Assembly: GCA_013368375.1 (NCBI GenBank)
Contig: JAACJP010000001.1
Location: 1,116,001-1,180,000 of the forward strand
From: Tricholomella constricta
Lineage: Eukaryota; Basidiomycota; Agaricomycetes; Agaricales; Lyophyllaceae
Length of the DNA: 64,000 nt
Reading direction: 5' to 3'
Shown: positions 1-12,700 of the stretch, piece after piece
Position numbering within the stretch: the stretch's first letter is position 1
Layout of the letters: each line of letters starts with the position of its first letter
Notes under the pieces: model-generated
Told to the model about the DNA's origin: nothing
What the model saw: the letters and a program-made list of their open reading frames with translations, nothing else
The model's database searches: none
Translations under genes and position numbers: made by a program

Positions 1-122
1 TAAATGTACGGTGTCTGGGCAGCGTCAATCTACTCAGGAACGCATCGAAGTAGGTATAACGGAACAGATCGTTGTACATGAGAGCATGGATCGATTCATT
101 ATAAACACCCACGCATTTCATA

Positions 123-410
123 ATGCACATCTCCTTCGCGCAATCTTACCCCGGGAACTTGTTCAGCCAATTCCTTTTGCTACAGACCGGAGGACACATC
201 ATGACGACCTGGCGACGGCTTTACGCGAATCGCAGAGTATCAAACGCGCAGCAACTGCCGCCAAGGCTGCTGGAAAGAAGTTGGCCAACGAGTCAGGGAA
301 TGTTGGGGGCGCAACGGGTGGTTATCTTTGCCAAGAAACGGAGGTTGGAGGCTCAGGAAGTCGACGACGACGGTCACGAGGAAATGTTTGAGGGCAGTTT
401 GCCGCAGTAA
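123..410 (+). CDS. possible 3' exon of an unrecognised gene
   Basis: An open frame of 95 codons ends at a TAA at 408-410. Its C-terminal half is mixed and charged (for example the segment AKKRRLEAQEVDDDG) and could be the last exon of a gene that begins left of the window. An overlapping frame at 11-391 is equally long, so coding status is not settled. I recognise no family. A splice acceptor near 120-180 would be needed for this to be a genuine terminal exon. Low confidence. Confidence 0.22.
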   Translation: MHISFAQSYPGNLFSQFLLLQTGGHIMTTWRRLYANRRVSNAQQLPPRLLERSWPTSQGMLGAQRVVIFAKKRRLEAQEVDDDGHEEMFEGSLPQ

Positions 411-1070
411 GATTTCAGTGACGCGGAACTAGAGAAAAGTAGTATGTGTGCTCGAGTACATATCAATGAAGTTGTCTAACTCGACCTGTGCATGACACCT
501 CGAAAATTCATGAGTCCAGCAATGTGTGAGCCGCAATTCCACCTGTGCGTCAGATCCAAGTGACTAGGAAGCTGGAGAAATGAGACAGTGCCAAGCTGTC
601 CTGCCAGGTTGTCATTGCCTGAGCGCGTCAGCTGTTTTGAAGCCCGGAATGGCTGTCAGGAAGGTCGAGATCATGGTCGTAGGCACCCGATTTTCTTGGC
701 TGGAGTCGGCGTGCGACCGCAATGGCGGTGTAGTACAGTAGTCTGGGGCGACACCACGTCGGCGCGTCCAGTGTATGCGTGTCAGTGTTGCAGCAGACGC
801 GTGTGACACGTGCGAGTCCAGGGCCCTTTGAGCCTTTCATTGGACTTGAGTAAACATTTGTTGAAACTCGATTTGTCCCCCGGCCAATATTCTAGTGTCC
901 CTCGGACATGTATCGGACTCGGACTCTCGGACTTCCGTCGGACTCGCAGAATACGCCATTTGTCAACGGCGGTTGCTTACGAGGGAATGCTGTCAACAGT
1001 TGTCTCAAGGTTACACTTCATCGGCCTATCTCGTTTAGTATATCGACCGTTCTTAACTACTACGCGTACC
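411..1070. other. intergenic region upstream of the aminotransferase gene
   Basis: About 660 bases without a convincing open frame. The region should hold the promoter and 5' UTR of the aminotransferase that starts at 1071. The bases at 896-945 hold a short run of ctcggac-type repeats. I see no canonical TATA box or other named site. Confidence 0.4.
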
Positions 1071-2784
1071 ATGACCCAGGCCAACAAGCCTGCCTCGACG
1101 CAAGATCGCAGCAATCTCATTCCGTTTTCTTCTCGGTTGAAAGAAGGGCGGGCTCTGGCGCAAGATGTCTGGTCCATCTTTAAGTCAGTTTTCATGTTTG
1201 TCCTCTCAAAAATTTGAGTCTGATCTCCTTGCGATTCCAGTGTTGCTAATCTGCCCGCGGAATGCATTAATCTCGGCCAAGGCTACATGAACTTTCCACC
1301 ACCACAGTGGGTGACAGAAGCAGCGGAAGAAGCACTCAAAGCAGTTGCTCCAAACCATTATTCCCACCCCAGAGGGCGAATTCGTCTGAGGCAGGCTATC
1401 AAGGGCTTCTACGATTCACTGTTCCATCGAAATTTGAATGTTGAGTCTGAAATTCTTGTGACCAGCGGAGCTAATGAGGGTACAGTTCTCAGTGGCAAAT
1501 CCTCGACTAGAAACTTATTACCATGTCCAGGACAATACTCTGTCTTCACGGCATTCCTAGAACAGGGTGATGAAGTCATCATGTTTGAGCCTTTTTTCGA
1601 TCAATATCTCCCCTCTGTGACATTTAACGGCGGAAAGCCCGTTTATGTTCCGCTGCATCCCCCAAGGAATGGGCAGGGAAGGGACTCTAGCAATGATTGG
1701 ACTATTGACTTTAACGAGCTCCGGTATGTCGGTTATGTGGACTACAACTTTATTTGTTACGACTTGACGAACAATAGACGTGCTATTACGCCTCGCGCGA
1801 AGATAATTATCGTCAACACACCCCACAACCCCGTGGGGAAGGTATTCCGCAAAGACGAACTTGAGGCTATCGCTGCATTAGCCGAAGAGTTCAACCTGAT
1901 GGTGATGTCTGACGAAGTGGTGCGTGAGGTCAGCCTTTGGAGTTGAGTAGCAGTCCTAAACATCGCGAAAGTACGATTGTCTCGTGTTCGACGGTAAGGA
2001 GCATGTCCGTATTGCAAACCTTCCTGGTATGTGGGACCGGACAGTGACCGTTGGGTCCGCTGGAAGTAAGTGACAAAACCCCTTTTTGGATTGAATCTCT
2101 CACCTGTTTCAACAGAGGCCTTCGCTGCCACTGGCTGGCGTGTAGGTTGGCTCATTGGTCCCCCATCTATAATTCAGCCTACACTCGCTGCCACAACTCG
2201 TATCGTGTTCTGCACCAATTCTCCGCTGCAGGAGGCTGCAGCGGCCGGACTTGAGCAAGCAAGAGAACGAAAATTCTTCGAAAATCAACGCGACGAGTAC
2301 GCTGAAAGGCGGGCGATCCTCACGGATGCCTTTGACCAGCTGGGCATGAAGTATACTCTTCCAGAAGGCAGTTACTTCGTTTTATTGGTGTGTATCAACT
2401 AGGGTTCGGGAGCAACGGCTGACGTGTCGCATAGGACATTTCCAACGTCCAATTCCCCGATGATTATCCCTTCCCGCAAAGTGTTTTAGGGCGCGGTCGT
2501 GATTTCAGGTACTTCAAAATGTATGTTAGTCCGCCCTGATACCAAGGCGTCTCTAGGGCTTGTTGGTTCATTGCTTTGGAAGTTGGGGTCTCCTCCATTC
2601 CAGTCAGCGAGGTACGTTTTTTCTCCTGTGCATGATTGGATGCTCCTGAACTTGCGTTCAGTTCTACTGCGAGGAGCATGCTAACATCGGAGAGGCTTAT
2701 GGCCGTTTTGCGTTCTGCAAAGACGTGGAGACACTCAAGAAGGCAGCAGAGCGGCTACAGGGCTTGAAGAAGTATTTGAAGTGA
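1071..2784 (+). CDS. BNA3: kynurenine/cysteine-conjugate aminotransferase, fold-type I PLP enzyme (BNA3-like)
   Basis: This PLP-dependent class I/II aminotransferase should transfer the amino group of kynurenine (or related amino acids) to a 2-oxo acid, giving kynurenic acid. The start ATG at 1071 opens MTQANKPASTQ. An intron of about 60 nt (donor near 1184, acceptor near 1241) leads into the family signature INLGQGYMNFPPP. Further signatures are ILVTSGANEG, the PLP-contacting segment NTPHNPVGKVF, MSDEV, and the Schiff-base lysine in GSAGKAFAATGWRVGW. The lysine codon is split by an intron with donor GTAAGT at about 2066 and acceptor CAACAG at about 2115. The last exon ends ERLQGLKKYLK and stops at 2784. 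There are at least six short introns. It converges with the helicase gene, with only 66 bp between stop codons. I see no breaks, so it is probably functional. Substrate preference within the kynurenine/glutamine transaminase family cannot be read from sequence. Confidence 0.88.
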
Positions 2785-2850
2785 TTTATCCATTTTAGGA
2801 TATACCTGTAGATTCTGTATGGGCAATGCTATCGATGATGTGTTATCTAT

Positions 2851-5800
2851 TTATTTCTCTGTTGAAAGTGATGTCGAGGTTGCGGTTGCTACCAATTCTC
2901 CAGCTCTGGCCACAATCTTGTCTACAATACGAGACAGGTTCTCATCTCGAGACGTAGACGTACTATCATAGTACGCGGGATTTGCAATCACACGCCGTGC
3001 AAGGAATGTGAACGACAAGGCGTCAAGGACATCCTGTTCCTTCAACGCGCCAGCACGCTGGGTGTTGTACCACCGCGCCAAATCGTTGGTCTCCAGGAGT
3101 TGAGATTCGAGCGGAAGGCCCTCATTTAAAAATCGAGTGAAGGTGTCTTTCGCCTCCGCCTGACAGAACAAATAAAAATAACCTGACCCGGTATGCCGCA
3201 CAGCTCGACTCTGCATCCTGACAAGCTCAGTCAACCCATAGTCGCACACCTGGCGTTCGAAACCCTCAGCTTCGACGTGCACATATTGGGTACCCATCAC
3301 AACCACGACCGTTGCTCGCACAGGTAACGTCCAGCACGAATCTCGAGGGACGACAAGCACGCGGATGATTCCTTCCGCGTATAGTTCCAGTATTAGGTTT
3401 CGATCGGGTTTACGCATGCCTTCATGGAAAAATCCGACGCCTTTCGAAACGAAGTCGACGAGCGTTAAATCCTGGAGTCGAGCGAGGTAGTTCTCCAGAA
3501 ACTCTGGAGGGGTATCAGGAGGGAGATATCCCCGTTCTGTTTCCATCTCTAACGCACGTTGTGTGAGAAGGTCGAGTGCAACAGCTTTACACTGGCCGCG
3601 AGATGGGACGAATACCAGGGCGGATTTGCATAGGGGCGCCACCTGTATCGCTGCGTGCGCGGGCTTTGCCATTGCTTTAAAGAGAGCGGCGGATTGCGGT
3701 ATTGTAAACGTTTGAATGGAGAATGTGAGGGATTGATCTCGGTCCCTTGGACGGAAACTATGGAGCCCGGATGGATCGACACTGAGCCAGTCTGCGAGGT
3801 CAGACGCGTCATTAAGCGACGCCGAGAAGCCCACGAATCGCGTTGTGGACGATTGTGTGGCGTGCCGGAGAAGTGAGACGGCCAGCTCATAAGTCGAATC
3901 TAACAGTTCCAGGTTCTCACAGACGACAATGTCGAGGCCCGTGAGAGGTATTCTTGGGTCTCTCCTCGAAATGACTTCGAGTAGATGAGCGGCGGTGATA
4001 ACTCGAATTACTCTTCCCTTTGGTCGATTTAAAGCGTCAGGCCCTGTGGCGTAGTCCACAGAGACGGCAGAAGTTTTTGACGCCGCCCTAAGTTCCAATA
4101 TAGTCTCTGCTGCCACGCTCCTTCTAGGTGCGACTATGATCACCCAACCTTCACGGGACTGTAAGATGGACAACCTTGAAGTGAATCGTCTAAACAAACG
4201 CCTTGAAGAGAGGGGAGGGGAAGGGGGGGCGAAGACGTACCAGACAAGTATGTGTGCCATTGTTGACTTGCCACAGCCAACGGGAGCAGAGAGCAATGCA
4301 TGACATTTGGTGTTAACGAGGCTCCAGTAAGTTTGCGTCTGAACGGCATTGAAGTGATCCACTCCTAATCTTAATCTGAATTTCTCTGAGAAGGGATTTT
4401 TGATTACTGATGTCGACAGAAGGGGAAGGTCCAACAGGGGTGTGTTGGACGACGACGGCGCCGGCATGATTAGTGATTCCAAAGAAATGAAGGTCTCGTC
4501 CTCTGCGCCCAGCCACCGGTCGGAAACGTATCGTACTGTGACCGAAGGTGGGGGAAGGCCGTCTGGAATTGAAATTATGAATTCAACAGTTAATATTTCT
4601 GTCGCCTGGCGGAAAATAAGATGCGCGAGTTGAATGATGATCAAGCCTTCGTGGTCCTCGATCCAAAGCCAGAAAGGTTCTGCAGTACCATGGACTTTAG
4701 CATTCCACGTGAACGCTCGCTTCACGCGAACGCTGATCTTCAGAACATCGGGACCGAGGGGGCGCAGGTCATAGCTGATCTGAACAGCAGGGAACTGTTT
4801 GGCAGCATTGAGGATAGCCTGTCCATGATGCTCGTTCAGATGTACCAATTTACCCAAGGCCACTGCATCGAGAGTGACTAGCTGCGAGACAGACCATTCA
4901 TCTGCCCATTCTTGCAAGCCATAGAAGATGTCGGCTCTGAGGTTGAATTGTTTCAATGGTTGGTCGAATGGCCATAACCGCTTTTCAATAGCTTTGCTGA
5001 TGCCCATGAGAACTGTTGTAACTTTGGCCCACTTCCTGCTGATGGCGATCTCGAGGACGGCACGGACGATACGGCCTCCATTTTGCATGGCATATGCCAT
5101 ATCGGAAATCAATGCAAAGTCTTCCACCATCTCTCTGGAGATGGCTCCTTGCAATAGAATGTTGACTTTACCCTGGTTTGTATCTGCGCCTCCCTGGTAA
5201 CTTGAATATTGAAACGACAAAAGTGGAGATTTCTAGACATACCTTTACATCACATGGCACTCGGCTCATGAGCTGCTCCAGCTCTTTCCCTTCAGATTCT
5301 CGGACTTGTACCTGGTCAAACTAGGGCAAACTCTGAGTCACAGAGGCGACGACGTGAAAAGGTAGCATGACGTACCTCAGTACTCATACTTAACATGCCC
5401 AGGACGTCTGCTTCTGACATCCTTGGGCGGAATTCCTTGTTGAATATTTCGATCGAAGCATAGCGAATGTAATATTTCGCCGCGATTCTGCCCAAGTCTG
5501 TGGATTTTAAAGCTCCTGTGACTTGATCAAATGTTATCATATGGGCGTCTGCGAGTTTCTGAGCAGCAATTGTAACAAGTTCATGTCTCTTGCTGCCCAA
5601 CTGGGGATCGTCACCAGTTGCTTCTCGTGCAATTCCTGTTGCACGTATTAGAGAAAAGCCCACAGAACCACAAGCTACGACTGACCGTAGATGAAAGGAT
5701 TCTTCTGCATTCTGACGAAGAGATACGTGTAGCCCAACCATCTTACAGCATCTCGAGTGTTAGCAACAGTACCGAGAGATATCTCGGCGTTGAGAGAATC

Positions 5801-8800
5801 AATCAGGCCACTTTGGAACCTAGTAGAGAAGCATCAGTCATCCCTCCGGTCAAAACATGCATGGTAGAAATGCTGACTGCGACTCAATAGGGATCTTGTA
5901 ACAAGATGGTTCAGCAACGCCTGCGCCAAAGAAGCATATAGGTCGTACCTGTGATGTCACAGCGTCGAGGTAATGCGCAAGCTTGTCTTCGGTGGTACAA
6001 ATATAGCCTTCACCACTGGTCTCGAATCCGGGACGTCCAGCTCGTCCGAAAACTTGGAGGACATCGAGCACCGACAAGTCAACAAAATTACCTTTAGAAC
6101 TGTCATAGACTTGGGTGCCCTTGATGATCACTGGGCTAGCATAAGGAGGACGTCGAGAAAAGCTTCAACGTAGATAGCTCACCGGCATGAGCAGGCAGAT
6201 TGACACCCCAGGCTAGAGTTGCTGTACAGCAGAGGACCTGAAGTTGCCAAACAGACCTTAGCCATAACGTCAGGGCTGGCTCTGATTAGGCGTCGGCAAA
6301 CCTTAATTGCTCTCGCCTCGAACATCCTCTCCATCATATTTCTGTCTGATCTCAGCATGCCTGCATGATGAATGCCAAATCCATTGTCGAACAGCTGCTT
6401 CATCTCCTTATTCCTACTCTCCCCGATGGATCTCCTGTATATGCTCCATTGAGGGTGTTCCTCGCAGCTAAAATCGTCGATATTCCCCTCGAGCACTGCT
6501 GCTTCACGGAGCGCAAGTGCTGTTTTCACGGTCTCTTTCCGCGCATGGACAAATACCATCACCTGGTGCCCCTGAGCAACGAGGTCAGAAACCTTGAGGA
6601 AAGTCACACGATCCAAGTTCTTCCGGGATTGGGCACTTCCTGGTTTTCCCTTGATTCCAAGGAAGTGTTGTTCGAGGGGAACCGGCCTGAAGGAAGAATC
6701 AAAATAGAAAAGACCCTTGAACTTGGAGACACTGTTCATTCTCGAGTTTAGTTTTGTAACATATCGAACGACTTCAACGCCCACCATAGAAATTCAGCGA
6801 CATCCATATAATTGGGAAGAGTTGCGCTCAAGCCAACGATTCGAATCATCGATTGGCTGGATTCAACCTGCGATCATAACATGGTTAAATCATAGCAGTT
6901 GAGTAGACTCTAGAGGACCACACTTGTCGTAAGGTTCTGGCAACGATCGTCTCAATTACAGCCCCACGCTCTTCGTTGAGAAGATGAACTTCGTCAATAA
7001 TAAGCAATTTTAAGCTCTGACGGGTTTGTGTCAGACGACTGCGCATACATAAAACAGGGACGTCTACACACAGAAGCTAATTCCCCTTCGCCCGTCGGTT
7101 TCCTGGTAATAACGTCCCATTTTTCCGGCGTTGTGACAATAATTTGCGTTTGAGCTATCTCGGCCTTCGTCAATTGCATATCACCTGGGTAATTTGTGTG
7201 AGGTCCCTTGCCTCGGATAAAAAAGATTTAGAATGCACCAGTCAGCTCTCGAACTTTAATAGATAGCCAGCTCAACCTCTTTCCAAGCTTGCGTACTAAT
7301 TCCGATGCAAGAGCCTTCATTGGAGCCCTGTAAATATTCTGATCGTAAAAGGCGAAACATGCGAAGAATGATTTGATTGCTTACACGTAAATTATTTTGA
7401 ATGCGTCTCGATTAATCGTTGCACGTAGATGGGCTTTGATATCACCATCACTCGTCATAGACGTACTAAAGCGATGTTGGTCAATCACTCTTAGTATTGT
7501 TAACATAGCGACATCTGTTTTTCCCTATAATGATGTCAACCGAGATTAATTACACGGGATCTGCAAAGACATACAGCACCGGTCGGGGCTAACGAGCCAT
7601 GTCAGCCATGTTGGTTTACATAGTATAATGAATGGAAACGAACCACAAATGAGGAGATTCTCATTGGAACCATATGCAGTCGGGTAAACGATGGACTGAA
7701 TCCTGTTGAGAGATTGGTATCCCTGGGATAATTGTTTTGCTTAGCATAGGTGGAGACAATAGAATATGGGCACTACCGGAAAACATTCCCTTGCCAGAGG
7801 GTCCAATTCTTCAACTGAAAAAAGTCGCTCTGACGCTTTTGGAGGTACGGTCTTTACTGGGGGTATAATCACTTCTTCAAATTCCTGTCAAAGCCCGTGT
7901 AAAATGCTGGACATCCTGGAGGTCTAGAGACAGAACTTACTTCATGCAAATTACGCACGGTGCCCATTGGCAACATGTACTTGCTACCAAACTGTGATAG
8001 GACATTACCCTGAGACACGTGCGTCGCGGAATAGACATGAGGAAGGATTTCAGCAGTCGGTTGCTAGAGAAGATATGAAGATGTTAATGATAGAATCTAA
8101 AGATCTTTAGGGGGCGAAGTACTGCCGTGCCGGAGAACAGAGGTCGCGCAGCATTTTCTCGGAAATTGTGTTCCATCCGTCGCCGTGCTTCATCTTCCGA
8201 AAATTCACGTAAGGGATCCGTACGAGACGACCTGAAGCGTTCCTGAAATTCAAGCTGATCAAGCTGACCTTACATTAGCATTATAAATATTAGATACAAA
8301 AATTGACTGTACCTCTTTCGCAAGCGAGACTCGGTCTTTGAGTATGTCCATTGCAAGTTCGATGTCATCGAAGCCGACGATCTCAGCTATCTCTCCAGAA
8401 ATAACATCATCCGCACGATCGGAGGAGAGAGCTGTACGCAGAGAGCCTAATAGTGGTCTAATATTCGCTGTTCTGTTCGACCATGAATAAATGGTGTTGG
8501 TATTAATCATTTTGACTTGAAGTGATACACACTGGAGCAACCGGGTGACACATTTATTCGAACTATAGATATTGAACTGGTTCGATGTTGGAGTTATTTC
8601 TTCCTTGAAGCCTTGAATGCGGTATATGTCAAGGATAGTAGGCCACCTTTCGACGTATTCGGTGTTGGAGGACGGCGCATCTTGACTAAGACGGGGACCT
8701 TTTAAGGAATAAGCAGTAATCGTTTGAGTAAAGCAAGCCACATACTTTGTATAGTCTTTTGAAAGCTTTTGTTCAGAGGTCAAGTCAAGCCCTATTTTGA

Positions 8801-8920
8801 CAGTGAGATTTAACTGTTTTCGACGTACGATTCCCAATCTTCGAGGACGCGTTTGTCATTGTCCGCCGCATCTTGCGAAGGGCCGACAAGAAGTTCAAGA
8901 TGAGAAACGATCGAAGACAT
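2851..8920 (-). CDS. SLH1: Slh1/ASCC3-type Ski2-like RNA helicase lacking the C-terminal Sec63 domain
   Basis: This is a two-cassette Ski2-like helicase of the ribosome-quality-control trigger (RQT) family, which splits collided ribosomes. The start is set at the ATG at 8920 ([13 protein letters not shown]). The N-terminal cassette has Walker A APTGAGKTDVAM, interrupted by an intron near 7520-7575. It also has the motif II box [16 protein letters not shown] near 6970-7015, [43 protein letters not shown] and [10 protein letters not shown]. The wording of these segments fits ASCC3/Slh1 better than Brr2 or Mer3. A long 3' exon (5220-2851) holds the first Sec63 module ([19 protein letters not shown]). 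It then holds a second cassette with Walker [13 protein letters not shown] but a degenerate motif II, VVCENL. The protein ends about 25 residues after the winged-helix segment VIANPAYYD, so the second Sec63 module of about 300 residues is absent. More than ten introns interrupt the N-terminal half. Confidence 0.85.
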
Positions 8921-9410
8921 TATACTCGTAGATATAGAAGGTTCACAAAGGTAACCGGCTCTCGCGCCTATGATTAAAACTCATTGACTCGTGGGCAATC
9001 ACTGTGGCACAGCCACCGTTAGCAAATTTGGACATACAGTCGAAGCTGTCGGCGGTCATAAGATAGCTGTATAAACCCATAATCCACAATAACCCATAGG
9101 TTTGGGAGGCCCCGGGAAGCTCCCATATATGTTTGTCGGAAAAATAGCGTATTTGAGGGCCCAAAAGTAGCCATTTTCCTGTCGGAACATAGCGTATTCA
9201 ATGAGGGCCAGCGGCCCAGATCCTTGTCACAACATTGCGTATTTGAGGGCCAGCGGCAAAAAAAATTTACCAGGGCCGAGGTTCGCGATCCTGTTTGGCA
9301 GATGCTGGTGTTGCCTGGTGGCCCCAAACTCAGTATATATACTCCCGGGGGGAAATTAAGCAAGTAGTTCATTGGTAGATGCAGATACTGTACATCAGTA
9401 AATTTGGAAA
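8921..9410. repeat. boundary region with repeated GCGTATTT-AGGGCC motifs and one arm of a 33-bp inverted repeat
   Basis: No gene is supported here. The bases at 9107-9139 form a 33-bp block that recurs, perfectly inverted, at 31217-31249. Directly inside it are three variants of the motif gcgtatttgagggcc (near 9147, 9188 and 9236). A related motif, attgcgtatttcaggcc, lies next to the right arm at about 31183. This looks like the terminal and subterminal repeats of an old DNA element, or a repeat pair around the nested insertion block. The family is not identified. Confidence 0.5.
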
Positions 9411-9743
9411 GTTTGGGAGGAGGAGGAGGAGTTTATTATACTGGCACGGTCCCCAATTGGAACAACCAGTTCACTGCGGGTCTACTTAGGTAATTAACTA
9501 TATACCTTGGCATCAACTCATCGCAGTACACACATACCTACTGATGGGGGCGAAGATGCACCACAGCAAAGCGGGGTCGCCCTGGCCGCCTGCGGCAGGA
9601 TGAAGCGGTTACAACCCAGTGGGAGCTGGTGCGCAGTCCCCTGCTCACCAACCTAACTCCCCGCCATCCAGGCGCCTCGCAATGTTGGGTGGTCAACAGT
9701 CCACCAGAGCATGCATGCTTCTTTGCATCTATCTACAGCATTC

Positions 9744-12700
9744 TTACGTGTCTGGGATTAGCATCAGCCCTGCTGGGATCAGCATGGGTTCTGCATAGAA
9801 AACCTCCAGCACATCATAGCAGAATTTGGCTAGCAGTGCCACTGTGACCCGCTGGCCCAGCAGGTCCCTCATCATTGCTTCCGCATCTGTGAACCGGGAG
9901 CGGAAGCCAGGTAGGGCAGCATCGACCTGGGCATAAAATACACGTCTGTACCGCTGGACAGGTGCATGGGCACACACCAACAGCGCGTGCACAGCATCTT
10001 CCACCCCGTCCCTGCAAAGCCTGCAGACCCGGAGCTCTCGGGCCACTGCTGGGCGCCGCCGCTCTGCCCATCGCAGTCGTTCCACTGCCAGAGCATGGCA
10101 GCACAGGACTACATGTGTCAGAGCCCTTCTGTGCTTTGGGATCTTCACCCGGAGATAGTGTCGGAATGCAATCACCTTTTTGACCAGCCTCCCTTCCACC
10201 ATCTCCATCCTCCCGGCCAGTAGGTCGCGTGTCCGGGCAGAGGACAGGACCACCCCATCAACCCATCGGTCTGCTGAGGCCTTTACCTCATCGATGAGAC
10301 TGTCCACCATGTCAGCATCCATGCTGCCCTCTGGTAGCACCCAAAGAATTGGGTCTGGAAGGTTTGCCAGCACCAGCTTAAGGTCGGTCACCCATGATCC
10401 ATGTCCCATGCGGGCGAGTTTAAACGACTCTGCCATGGCACTCCACACTAGTCGGTCTTCTGGCAGGCACACCACGTGCTTCAGAAATCCAAGAGCAAGT
10501 ACCACTCTCCTGTACCTGATGGGCAGCAGGCCTGTTTCCGAGAATAGTACTGCCTTGACAGAGCGGGCATGGATGCGTAGCATGCGCCGGAGGTAGTAGC
10601 ATTGTACTTTTTCCAGTCCCTCCCAGTGTGGTGCAATAGTGTCCAGGATCACCTCCGCGGCTGACGTCAGGTAAGGGTCCACTCGTGCTACATACAGGGT
10701 CCGAGACTCCCACGCGGGCATGTCACCCACAAATCGGTCCACTCCTAGACACATATTTGCCATTCGGCGCGCTTTCTCTGTGTTGACCCTGTAGTGTTCC
10801 ACAAACATATTATCGGAGAATGTTCGGAAGTGGACACCTACATACTTGAAGTCCCGGACTTCCTTGAGTCGGTGAGATCCCAGATAGAATGCATAGGGCT
10901 GCTTTGGTTTGGGGCCTGCAATGCTGAATACACACTTCTCCAGTTGTGTCTCGCACCCATTGTCTGCAGCCCAGGCAGCCATATCTGTCAGCTTTCCTTG
11001 GAAGGCTACTGGACATGGGGTTGCTATCATGATGTCATCTGCCTGCTCTAGCTGAGACACGTACACATTGTGCAGTAACATATCCCCAGGGAAGTGGCTG
11101 ACCACAAAGTCGGACAGGTAAATATTCCAGTTTCCGGGTGAGCCGGGGTCACCTGTGAGCAGCCCCAGGTTGCACTGGAACCTATTGGAGAGGTCGCCGT
11201 CCAGGCGCACCATGTAGGTCATGCTCCCATAGAGTTTCCGCAGCCAGTTCACGACTGGTCCAGAAATTCCCCAGGTGTTCAGTTTCAGCCACAGTGTTTC
11301 GCGGTCAGTCCATGGGAATGCATTTTTCAGGTCGATGTATGCGATGTACAGCGGGGTGCCCTCTGCCTTAGCCTTTTCAGTCATTGTGCGCAGGATGAAA
11401 GGGTTGTTATTTGTGCGGTACCCCTCGCGAAACCCGTTCTGTGTTTCTGGGATGATAGCATGCCTCTCTGCATAGTCTCGCACTCGACGATCAATCAGCA
11501 GTGTGAAGAATTTCAGGAGGCAGCACTCTAGCACAATCAGGCGGTAGTTTTCGGCTGCCTTTCGGTCCTTCTCAGGCTTTGGGATCCCAATGACAAGGGA
11601 TGCTAGCCACCTGGATGGGATCTCCATTTCATTGAGGCATGCATTCAGGAGCTCTGCAATCTTGGTGTTTGGGATAGTCATGATGTCTCTGTATGTGTAC
11701 CCATCGGCGCCTGTCGCGCTGTCAATGGTGTGTGTCCTGACATGGTTCTTTCCCCATGCAATTTCCTCCTCTCCGAAGGCCCGTGAGAATAGCCCATCAG
11801 GGGTGGTGTCTACACCGTAGGTTGGCAGTGCTGCAGCGAGGACTTTATTCAGTGCCAGCTGCTCCCTATTGAAGCTGGTGGGCATTTCAAGGGGCGCATT
11901 CATGCGTGCTTGGAGTTCATTTGTCAGAGCATCCAGACTGACCTCTGTCTCTGCTGGGCGGGCATCCGTCCATTTTCTAATGAGGCGCCAGAATTCCCCA
12001 GGGCCGTTGCAGTCGAGCAGTGCATTTCTCATGGACTGTTGCAGTTTTCGAGTCTTCTCTCTGCCACGGTGTGAGAGCCCATCTCGTCTGTCTGGGTCGT
12101 CGAGTACCTCGATGGCGGGCTCCACTGGGCGTGCAGTGGGAGTTTCAGGCAGGGCAGTTGAGACCTTCCCGGCATCCATGGTGCCCTCGTGTGGGGGTGC
12201 GCCTGTTGCCGCCCATGGGGCGTCAACCAGATGCCTGTAGTTACCCACTTCTGGCAGTCTCGCACCTTCTTTTGCTAGCCGGTCTGCTGCATCCCCCCAT
12301 TCGTTCCCAGAGTGCCCTTTTATCCACACAAATCGGGTGGGTGCCTGGCGGGCAGCTAGTAATTTTACCATGTCATGCAGCAGGTCCCCATTAGGGCGGT
12401 CCCAGCCCATGTTATCATGCAGGGGTGCCCAGTAACATGCCTCCCTAATCACCAGCTCAGAGTCCGTTGTAACCCTCAGGCTCTTTCTAGGGTCAGCCTC
12501 TAGTAAAGCAAGAATGACAGCAAATATTTCCCCCCGGTTGTTTGTCTGCGGGCCAGGGCCTGGAGCGCGCTGGGCACGGTTCTTGTGGGAGTGGAGCCCC
12601 CAGAATGTTCCGCTTCCCGCAGCTGCATTGCGCTTGCCATTATTGAGGCATGAGCCATCTGTGTACACCTGTACCTCTTGGGTCCAGTGATAGGTCTTCC

